Source: Pseudomonadota bacterium
GTDB taxonomy: Bacteria > Pseudomonadota > Gammaproteobacteria > Steroidobacterales > Steroidobacteraceae
Assembly (NCBI GenBank): GCA_021815905.1
Contig: JAKAZP010000133.1
Span: forward strand, 1-7,138
Length of the DNA stretch: 7,138 nucleotides
Reading direction: 5' to 3'
The translations under genes were made by a program, and so were the position numbers. This document shows, piece after piece, positions 1-7,138 of the stretch; the first letter of the stretch is position 1; each line of letters starts with the position of its first letter. The notes below the pieces were generated by a model, which did no database searches, was not told where the DNA came from, and worked only from the letters and a program-made list of their open reading frames with translations.

Positions 1-786
1 GCGCCCGACGGCCCAGAGCACGCAGTCGCAGGGCCCGATCCTGCGGCCGTCCCGCACGGAGATCTCCATGGCGCCACCGGCGGCGGCCTCGAGCCCGGAG
101 GGCCACGCGTTGCGGACGATCTCCACGCCCTGCTCGCGCAGAATCCGCAACATCGATTCCCCGAGCATGGCATCGAACTGCTTGAGCGCGGTCTCGCCGC
201 GCAGCACGAGCGTGACGGCCGAGCCCAGAGCGGCGAAGATGCCCGTGAGCTCGATCGCGATGTAGCCGCTGCCGACCACCGCGACCCGCCCGGGCCGGCG
301 CGGCAGCTCGAAGAAGCCGTTCGAGGTGATGCCGAGCTCGGCGCCGGGAATGGGCGGCAGGAGCGGCCGTCCGCCGGTGGCGATGACGATGTGCGGCGCG
401 GCGAGCGCCTCGCCGGCCGCCGACACGATGCCCGGCTCGAGGAAGTGCGCCCGGCCGCGCACCAGCGCGATGCCCCGGCGCGCGAGATTGCCTTCGTAGA
501 TGCCGTTCAGGCGCAGCACGTAGGCGTCGCGCTTCTCCTTCAACAGCGCCCAGTCGTGAGCGCCTCGCGTCAGCTCGAAGCCGTAGCCGGGCGCATCGTG
601 CAGGCCTTCGGCGAGATCGGCGGCATTCCACATCACCTTCTTCGGGACGCAGCCGACGTTCACGCACGTGCCGCCCAGGCGATCGGACTCGATGAGCGCC
701 ACGCGGGCGCCGTGCTCCGCCGCGCGCTGCGCCGCGGCCAGCCCGCCGCTCCCGCCCCCGATGACGATCAGATCAAACTCGCCCAT
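1..786 (-). CDS. gor: Glutathione-disulfide reductase, N-terminal 262 residues (cut by the left edge)
   Basis: FAD-dependent cytosolic flavoenzyme that reduces oxidised glutathione with NADPH and so maintains the thiol pool. Read on the minus strand from ATG at 786-784, the protein opens with the FAD-binding GGGSGG motif (residues 10-15), followed by the redox-active disulfide CVNVGC (Cys41, Cys46) in the typical GGTC...VPKK setting. An ATGG motif (136-139) follows, then the NAD(P) Rossmann motif GSGYIAIE (172-179). Arg196 and Lys202 lie where E. coli Gor has Arg198 and Arg204, which bind the NADPH 2'-phosphate, so glutathione reductase is favoured over NAD-linked dihydrolipoamide dehydrogenase. 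About 190 C-terminal residues, including the dimer interface and catalytic His-Glu pair, would lie beyond the window. The start is fixed by the motif spacing and by the divergent prlC start 29 bp away. No Shine-Dalgarno sequence precedes it. A trypanothione- or mycothione-type reductase is a less likely alternative. Confidence 0.93.
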   Translation of the reverse strand, partial: MGEFDLIVIGGGSGGLAAAQRAAEHGARVALIESDRLGGTCVNVGCVPKKVMWNAADLAEGLHDAPGYGFELTRGAHDWALLKEKRDAYVLRLNGIYEGNLARRGIALVRGRAHFLEPGIVSAAGEALAAPHIVIATGGRPLLPPIPGAELGITSNGFFELPRRPGRVAVVGSGYIAIELTGIFAALGSAVTLVLRGETALKQFDAMLGESMLRILREQGVEIVRNAWPSGLEAAAGGAMEISVRDGRRIGPCDCVLWAVGR

Positions 787-792
787 GAGAGG

Positions 793-798
793 ATTCTA
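793..798 (-). promoter_or_regulatory. Candidate -10 hexamer for gor
   Basis: On the minus strand the hexamer reads TAGAAT, one mismatch from TATAAT. It ends 6 nt before the gor ATG, so transcription would begin at or next to the start codon and give a leaderless or nearly leaderless mRNA. No good -35 box is visible at 16-18 bp; TTGTCC (825-820, minus strand) would leave a 21-bp spacer, which is too long. The call is inference from sequence only. Confidence 0.4.
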
Positions 799-803
799 GC
801 TGG

Positions 804-809
804 CAAAAT
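804..809 (+). promoter_or_regulatory. Weak candidate -10 hexamer for prlC
   Basis: CAAAAT matches TATAAT at 4 of 6 positions and ends 6 nt before the prlC ATG, mirroring the geometry on the gor side. It is the only AT-rich run in the 29-bp spacer on this strand. No convincing -35 box is seen, so the real prlC promoter could instead lie inside the gor coding region. Confidence 0.22.
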
Positions 810-815
810 ACCCCC

Positions 816-2855
<2,040 letters not shown>

Positions 2856-2862
2856 GGGCTCC

Positions 2863-2897
2863 CGGCGCCTCCGGCGCCGCTCCAGGGGCGGCCCCCC
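2863..2897 (+). terminator. Two tandem GC-rich hairpins after prlC, possible terminator
   Basis: Hairpin 1 has 7-bp arms CGGCGCC / GGCGCCG (2863-2869, 2873-2879) with loop TCC. Hairpin 2 is GGGG-CGG-CCCC (2885-2888, 2892-2895). The first begins 8 nt after the prlC stop. The tail is CCTTCCC rather than a T-run, so this is not a canonical intrinsic terminator. It may slow polymerase, protect the mRNA 3' end, or be an accident of GC-rich spacer. The remainder of the spacer to 3030 shows no gene. A TACTGT hexamer at 2941-2946 is a weak -10 candidate for the HD gene downstream. Confidence 0.35.
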
Positions 2898-3030
2898 TTC
2901 CCGGCGAGCCCGTCATCGGGGCCCGGCGCGTCAAATTGTGTACTGTGTCGCAGATCAGGGCCCGAGGAGCACCCTAGACTCTTTCGAGTTTCGCTCCCGG
3001 AAGCGGCACGTAAGCCGTACAACGATTAGA

Positions 3031-4038
3031 ATGACCAGCGCCCGGCGCAGTGATTTCGACGTCACCAATTCGGTGCAGGTGAGCTCCCCCGGAGCGGTCC
3101 TGCGCGCCGTCGAGACGCTCTATTCCCAGACCTGGCCCGGGGCCACCCTCGAGCCTCTGCGCCGGTCGTTCGACCATTTCGAGCGGCTGTTCGCGGGCGA
3201 GATTCCGGGCTTCCACGGCGTCGATACCGTCTACCACGACCGCCAGCACACTCTCGACATCACCCTCGCCCTCGCCCGGCTGCTGGTGGGCTACGAGCGC
3301 CAGTGCGCACCGGACGAGCGCCTGGGCTTCGAGCGCGCCGCAACCGGGCTCATCACCGGGCTGTTCCACGACGTCGGCTATCTGCGCCGGGTCGAGGAGA
3401 AGGACTCGCGCAACGGCGCCGAATTCACCCGGATTCACGTCTCGCGGGGGGCCCGGTTCCTCGAGGAGTACCTGCCGCGGATCGGCTTCGGCCCCTGGAC
3501 CCGGGTGGCACGCGAGATCATCCACTTCACCGGCTACGAAGTGCCGTTTCCCCGGATCGAAGCGGCTCTCGAGGATCCCCGCGACATCGTCGCGGGCCAC
3601 CTGCTCGGCACCGCGGACATGATCGCCCAGATGGCCGACCGCTGCTATCTGGAGAAGTGCCGCGATCGGCTGTACGCGGAGTTCGTCCTCGGGGGGGTGG
3701 CGCTGCCGATCGCCTCCAACGGCGGCCGGCAGGTCAAGTACGCCTCGGGGCTCGATCTGCTGCGCCAGACGCCGGAGTTCATCAGCGAGGTGCGCGAGAA
3801 GCGTCTGGACGGGGATTTTCGCGGCGGTTACCGCTATCTCGAGATCCTCTTCGGCGGCCGCAACCCCTACATGGAGGCCATCGACCGCAACGTCGATTAC
3901 CTGCGCCGGGTGCTGCGCAGCGAGAACTGGCGGCTGCTGCGCCGCAATCCGCCGGTGTTCGCCGCCGAGGCCGACCCCATGTCCACCACGCGCGGGCTCA
4001 TGGTCGGATACATCAGGAAGGTCTGGGCCGGCTATTAG
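3031..4038 (+). CDS. HD-domain metal-dependent phosphohydrolase, PDE-like motif set, substrate unknown
   Basis: A soluble 335-residue protein with no signal peptide or membrane segment. Residues 68-76, Y-H-D-R-Q-H-T-L-D, resemble the YHNxxHAxD signature of class I cyclic-nucleotide phosphodiesterases. There His69 would be the general acid and His73 a metal ligand. The HD pair follows as His113-Asp114 in GLFHDVGYL. His165 (REIIHFTGY) and Asp196 (GTADMI) are candidates for the remaining ligands. The metal-site residues thus look complete and the enzyme is probably active on a phosphomonoester or phosphodiester. The His two residues after HD in strict class I enzymes is Tyr117 here. The C-terminal 130 residues contain no motif I recognise. 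ATG at 3031 is the first plausible start; a GTG at 2938 is in frame but would add 31 residues without motif support. No Shine-Dalgarno sequence is present. The next gene makes and breaks c-di-GMP, suggesting a nucleotide-signalling role, but that is inference from position only. Confidence 0.85.
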   Translation: MTSARRSDFDVTNSVQVSSPGAVLRAVETLYSQTWPGATLEPLRRSFDHFERLFAGEIPGFHGVDTVYHDRQHTLDITLALARLLVGYERQCAPDERLGFERAATGLITGLFHDVGYLRRVEEKDSRNGAEFTRIHVSRGARFLEEYLPRIGFGPWTRVAREIIHFTGYEVPFPRIEAALEDPRDIVAGHLLGTADMIAQMADRCYLEKCRDRLYAEFVLGGVALPIASNGGRQVKYASGLDLLRQTPEFISEVREKRLDGDFRGGYRYLEILFGGRNPYMEAIDRNVDYLRRVLRSENWRLLRRNPPVFAAEADPMSTTRGLMVGYIRKVWAGY

Positions 4039-4041
4039 GTA

Positions 4042-4074
4042 GCGCTGGATCCGGGCTCCTGCCCGTCCCAGCGC
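4042..4074 (+). terminator. Compound hairpin 3 nt after the HD gene stop, possible terminator
   Basis: The outer arms GCGCTGG (4042-4048) and CCAGCGC (4068-4074) are perfectly complementary over 7 bp. Inside them a second 5-bp stem CGGGC/GCCCG (4052-4056, 4061-4065) closes a TCCT loop, separated from the outer stem by a 3/2 internal loop. Its position immediately after the stop codon fits a terminator or an mRNA 3'-end stabiliser. There is no T-run after the stem (GCCTTG follows), so termination may be partial or Rho-assisted. Confidence 0.5.
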
Positions 4075-4095
4075 GCCTTGGGCAAGCGGCGCCGG

Positions 4096-4141
4096 CCCGA
4101 AAGCGAGCCCGCGCCCGGCCGCTTCGCCCGCGCCTTTCGGG
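4096..4141. repeat. 8+8 bp inverted repeat upstream of the GGDEF-EAL gene
   Basis: CCCGAAAG (4096-4103) is repeated as its exact reverse complement CTTTCGGG (4134-4141), with 30 bp between. The second arm ends 2 bp before a -10-like TAATAT, so it occupies the promoter spacer if that hexamer is used. It could be an operator half-site pair or part of a larger GC-rich fold; AAGCG (4101-4105) can also pair with CGCTT (4120-4124). Chance occurrence in GC-rich spacer DNA is not excluded. Confidence 0.4.
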
Positions 4142-4143
4142 GG

Positions 4144-4149
4144 TAATAT
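4144..4149 (+). promoter_or_regulatory. Candidate -10 hexamer for the GGDEF-EAL gene
   Basis: TAATAT is the only AT-rich hexamer in the 120-bp spacer. Nine bases separate it from the GTG start, so a transcript would have a leader of about 1-3 nt at most. No good -35 box is seen at 16-18 bp upstream. Confidence 0.4.
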
Positions 4150-4158
4150 GGGCGGGCC

Positions 4159-6228
4159 GTGAATGTCGCCAATCTCAAGCTGAAGTACGCGAGCGGCGCG
4201 CTCGTCACCGTGCTGCTCGCAACGCTCGTGGTGGGCGGCTGGGCGCTGTGGCGCCGCGCGCTCGACCCGATGACGCTGTTCGCCGCGCTCGCCCTCGCGC
4301 TCGCCGCCAGCGTCGCGGCCGCCGCGCTCGCCTGGCGCGCCGCACGCGGCATCCAATCCTCCACCTCGGCCCTGATCAGGAGCGCCGAGCGGGTCGGCCA
4401 GGGAGATTACAGCCGCCCGGTCGAGGTGCGGCGGCGGGACGTCATCGGCGAGCTCGAGCAGGCGCTCGAGCGCATGCGCGCGCATCTGCGCCACTCGACG
4501 GTCAACAAGAGCTATCTGCACAGCGTGCTCAACAGCATGACCGATGCGGTGTTCGTCACCTCTCCGGACGGGGTGGTGAAGCTGGCCAACACCGCCGCGT
4601 GCAAGCTGCTCGGATTCCGCGAGGAGGAGATCCTCGGGCGCAGCATCGTGCTGACGCTCGAGGAGCGCGAGCGCGAGGGCTTCGACCTGCTGCAGGCGGC
4701 CCAGGAGACGCGCGAGACCGTCGTGCGCACGCGCGACGGCCAGACCATCCCGGTCTCGCTCACCGGCTCGCGCATCGAGAGCGACGACCCGCAGTTCCAG
4801 GGCAGCATCTTCGTCGCCCGCAACATCACCGAGCGCAAGCGCGCGGAGCGGCGCATCCGCTACCTCGCCCGTTACGATGCCCTCACCAAGGTCGCCAACC
4901 GCATGCAGTTCCATCACCTGCTGCAGCAGGCGATCGCGCGCGGCCTGCGCAGCGGCCACGCCGTGGCGCTGCTTTATCTCGACATGGACCGCTTCAAGGA
5001 AGTCAACGACACCTTCGGTCACGACACCGGCGACCGGGTGCTCGAGGTGCTCGCCGAGCGCCTCACCCGCTCGCTGCCGAAGGGCGCGACGCTCGGCCGT
5101 CTGGCGGGCGATGAGTTCGCGCTGTTCATCGAGGGACTGCCGCCGGAAACCGACAACCGCGGACCGATCGCTCATCTGGTGCGCTCGGTGCTGACGGATG
5201 TCAACCGGGCGTTCCAGCTCAACCAGCACGAGGTGTTTCTCACGGCGAGCATCGGCATCGCCTTCTGCCCGCGCGATGCCGAGAACGTCATCGACCTGAT
5301 CCGCAATGCCGATGCCGCGATGTACTACTCGAAGCAGAACGGCGGCAACACGTTCGCGTTCTACTCGCCGGAGATGAACGCCGCCGCCGTCGAGCGGCTG
5401 ATGCTGAAGAGCAAGCTGCGCCGGGCGCTCGAGCGCGACGAGCTCGTGATCCGGTATCAGCCGAAGGTCGATCTCGCCAACGGCCGGGTGATCGGCGCGG
5501 AGGCGCTGCTGCGCTGGCGCCTGCCGGGCCACGGCGACATCCCGCCGGCGCGCTTCATTCCGCTCGCCGAGGAGACCAACCTGATCCTCGACATCGGCGA
5601 GTGGGTGCTCAACCACGTCTGCCTCGATTACCGCCAGATGCAGACCGAGGGCGGCGACCCGGGACGCATCTCGCTCAACCTGTCGCTCAAGCAGTTGCGC
5701 CAGGCGAGCTTCATCCTGCGCTGCCGCTCGGTGTTCCGCCGCCACGGCGTCTCTCCGTCCTCCTTCGAGCTCGAGATCACCGAGACGACGCTGATGGCCG
5801 ACGCCAAGCGCACCCTGCGCCTGCTCGATGAGCTCTACGCGATGGGCCTGCACCTGTCGATCGATGATTTCGGAACGGGCTACTCCTCGCTGTCGGCGCT
5901 GCAGCAATTTCCCATCGACACTCTGAAGATCGACCAGTCCTTCGTGCGCGACGTCGGCGAGAACCCGGGCAACGCGACCCTGGTGCGCACCATCATCGAG
6001 ATGGGACGGAGTCTCGAGATGGAGGTCATCGCGGAAGGCGTCGAGTCGGTGAGTCAGCTCGCCTTCCTGCGCCGCAACGGCTGCCACTACGCGCAGGGGC
6101 GCCTGTTCGGAGAGCCCTGCACCGCGGATGAGCTGCTCGCGCTGCTCAAGCGCCAGAGCGCCGGCGGCGCCCCGTTCGCGGCGCTCCTGCACCAGGGCGA
6201 GGACAAGGCCGCCAACCGCTCGGCGTAG
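4159..6228 (+). CDS. Membrane-anchored HAMP-PAS-GGDEF-EAL c-di-GMP cyclase/phosphodiesterase
   Basis: Inner-membrane signalling protein of 689 residues that controls c-di-GMP. Order: two membrane helices (about 11-31 and 39-60) joined by a very short loop, so no periplasmic sensor; a HAMP-like segment (about 60-110); a PAS domain (about 117-222) ending in the usual RNITERKRAE linker; GGDEF (about 233-400); EAL (about 418-665). The cyclase motif reads AGDEF (316-320), a tolerated variant, with metal-site Asp275 in LDMDRF. The RxxD inhibitory site is missing: PKGA occupies 308-311. The EAL site looks complete: Glu448 (EAL), Asn507, Glu539, Asp569-Asp570 (DDFGTGYSS), Lys590, Glu626 (EGVE) and Gln646. 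Phosphodiesterase activity is therefore well supported and cyclase activity possible; alternatively the GGDEF domain may only bind GTP and activate EAL. The PAS ligand is unknown. GTG at 4159 is the start in frame with the membrane segment; nearby ATGs at 4148 and 4163 are out of frame. yheS follows after 19 bp. Confidence 0.95.
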   Translation: MNVANLKLKYASGALVTVLLATLVVGGWALWRRALDPMTLFAALALALAASVAAAALAWRAARGIQSSTSALIRSAERVGQGDYSRPVEVRRRDVIGELEQALERMRAHLRHSTVNKSYLHSVLNSMTDAVFVTSPDGVVKLANTAACKLLGFREEEILGRSIVLTLEEREREGFDLLQAAQETRETVVRTRDGQTIPVSLTGSRIESDDPQFQGSIFVARNITERKRAERRIRYLARYDALTKVANRMQFHHLLQQAIARGLRSGHAVALLYLDMDRFKEVNDTFGHDTGDRVLEVLAERLTRSLPKGATLGRLAGDEFALFIEGLPPETDNRGPIAHLVRSVLTDVNRAFQLNQHEVFLTASIGIAFCPRDAENVIDLIRNADAAMYYSKQNGGNTFAFYSPEMNAAAVERLMLKSKLRRALERDELVIRYQPKVDLANGRVIGAEALLRWRLPGHGDIPPARFIPLAEETNLILDIGEWVLNHVCLDYRQMQTEGGDPGRISLNLSLKQLRQASFILRCRSVFRRHGVSPSSFELEITETTLMADAKRTLRLLDELYAMGLHLSIDDFGTGYSSLSALQQFPIDTLKIDQSFVRDVGENPGNATLVRTIIEMGRSLEMEVIAEGVESVSQLAFLRRNGCHYAQGRLFGEPCTADELLALLKRQSAGGAPFAALLHQGEDKAANRSA

Positions 6229-6247
6229 CGGCAGCCTCGCACGGTCC

Positions 6248-7138
6248 ATGCTGTCTCTGTCCGAGGTGCGCCTGCGGCGCGGGCCGCAGGCTCTGGTCGA
6301 GTCCGCGAGCCTCACCATCCATCGGGGCGAGAAGGTCGGCGTCGTCGGGCGCAACGGCTGCGGCAAGTCGACGCTGCTCGCGCTCATCCGCGGCGAGATC
6401 GCCCCCGATGCGGGCGAGTACGACGCGCCTCCCGGGCTTGCGATCGCGTCGGTGGCGCAGGAGCTCCCCGACACCGATGCGACGCTGCTCGATCACATCC
6501 GTGACGGGGATCTGGAGCTCATCTCCCTCGAGCGGCGGATCGCGGCCGCCGGGCGCGACCACGCCGCGGGCGAGCGCCTCGCCGCCCTTCATGCCGAATA
6601 CGAGCACCTCGACGGATACACCGCGAGGAGCCGCGCCGCGCGGCTCGCGGCCGGAGTGGGTTTCGCGCCCGAGGACCTCGAGCGCTCGCTGCGCCAGCTC
6701 TCCGGAGGGCTCAAGATGCGCGCCAACCTGGCGCGCGCGCTCATGCGCCGCTCGGACGTGCTGCTGCTCGATGAGCCCACCAATCACCTCGATCTCGATG
6801 CGGTGCTCTGGCTCGAAAGCCACCTGGCGCGCTACGCGGGCACGCTGCTGCTCGTGTCGCACGATCGGGAATTCCTCGACGGCGTGGTCGGCCGCATCGT
6901 GCACATCGAAGCCGGCCGGCTGCGCGCCTACGCGGGCAACTACAGCGCCTTCGAGACGCAGCGCGCGGCGCAAGCCGAGCGTGCGAGCGCGCTCCTCGCG
7001 GGGCGCATGCGCGAGCGCGAGCGCATCGAGAGCTTCGTGGCGCGCTTCCGGGCGCAGGCCACCAAGGCGCGGCAGGTGCAGAGCCGGCTCAAGTGGCTGT
7101 CCCGGTTGCCGGCGGTCGTTCCCGCGCATGTCGAGGAA
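6248..7138 (+). CDS. yheS: ABC-F family ATPase YheS, N-terminal 297 residues (cut by the right edge)
   Basis: Soluble ABC-F protein; family members bind the ribosomal E site and use ATP to rescue or tune translating ribosomes, not to transport. The visible first ATPase domain has Walker A GRNGCGKST (34-42), signature LSGG (151-154), Walker B with LLLDEPTNHLD (172-182) and switch SHD (204-206). From about residue 238 comes the charged linker between the ATPase domains, rich in Arg, Gln and Ala, which in ABC-F proteins contacts P-site tRNA; it includes RFRAQATKARQVQSR. No membrane segments are present. The resemblance to E. coli YheS (RSDLLLLDEPTNHLDLDAV, RFRAKATKAKQAQSR) is closer than to Uup or EttA. 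Full-length YheS is about 640 residues, so over half, including the second ATPase domain, lies beyond the window. The ATG at 6248 gives the expected beta-strand MLSLSEVRLRRG. There is no Shine-Dalgarno sequence. With only 19 bp and no hairpin after the GGDEF-EAL stop, cotranscription is likely. Confidence 0.93.
   Translation, partial: MLSLSEVRLRRGPQALVESASLTIHRGEKVGVVGRNGCGKSTLLALIRGEIAPDAGEYDAPPGLAIASVAQELPDTDATLLDHIRDGDLELISLERRIAAAGRDHAAGERLAALHAEYEHLDGYTARSRAARLAAGVGFAPEDLERSLRQLSGGLKMRANLARALMRRSDVLLLDEPTNHLDLDAVLWLESHLARYAGTLLLVSHDREFLDGVVGRIVHIEAGRLRAYAGNYSAFETQRAAQAERASALLAGRMRERERIESFVARFRAQATKARQVQSRLKWLSRLPAVVPAHVEE

Noticed and set aside
2974..6474. Antisense open frame of 1166 codons opposite the HD, GGDEF-EAL and yheS genes
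   Set aside because: It lies across three well-supported genes. Its translation is Arg/Ala/Gly/Leu/Glu-rich low-complexity with no recognisable motif. Long antisense frames are expected where the sense codons TTA, CTA and TCA are avoided, as in GC-rich genomes.
6146..7129. Antisense open frame of 327 codons opposite yheS
   Set aside because: Shadow of the ABC-F gene, which has Walker A, signature and Walker B motifs on the plus strand.

Overview
The window looks like ordinary chromosomal DNA from a GC-rich proteobacterium. By eye, clearly more than 60% of bases are G or C, and the third codon positions are almost all G or C. The best guess is a gammaproteobacterium: the oligopeptidase A matches the E. 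coli PrlC length (about 680 residues), the ABC-F protein resembles YheS closely, and a gor-prlC neighbourhood also occurs in E. coli. The genus cannot be told from the sequence. I see no IS element, integrase, tRNA, rRNA or CRISPR array.

Layout from left to right. (1) Positions 1-786, minus strand: the N-terminal 262 residues of a glutathione reductase (gor), whose C-terminus lies beyond the left edge. (2) A 29-bp divergent spacer at 787-815, followed on the plus strand by a full-length M3 zinc peptidase, oligopeptidase A (prlC, 816-2855). (3) A 175-bp spacer with two GC-rich hairpins. (4) An HD-domain phosphohydrolase of 335 residues (3031-4038) with a motif set like that of class I cyclic-nucleotide phosphodiesterases. 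(5) A 120-bp spacer with a compound hairpin just after the HD gene's stop, an 8+8 bp inverted repeat and a -10-like hexamer. (6) A membrane-anchored HAMP-PAS-GGDEF-EAL protein of c-di-GMP metabolism (4159-6228). (7) After 19 bp, the first 297 residues of an ABC-F translation ATPase (yheS, 6248 to the right edge).

Functionally this is a set of housekeeping genes (thiol redox, peptide turnover, ribosome-associated ATPase) around two possible nucleotide-signalling enzymes. No multi-gene novel system is evident. The points most worth checking are the very short gor/prlC divergent spacer, the lack of a recognisable Shine-Dalgarno sequence before all five genes (several have -10-like hexamers so close to the start that leaderless mRNAs are plausible), the unassigned PDE-like HD protein beside a c-di-GMP enzyme, and the inverted repeat next to the GGDEF-EAL gene's likely promoter. 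Two very long antisense reading frames (684 and 1166 codons) are judged to be composition artefacts.
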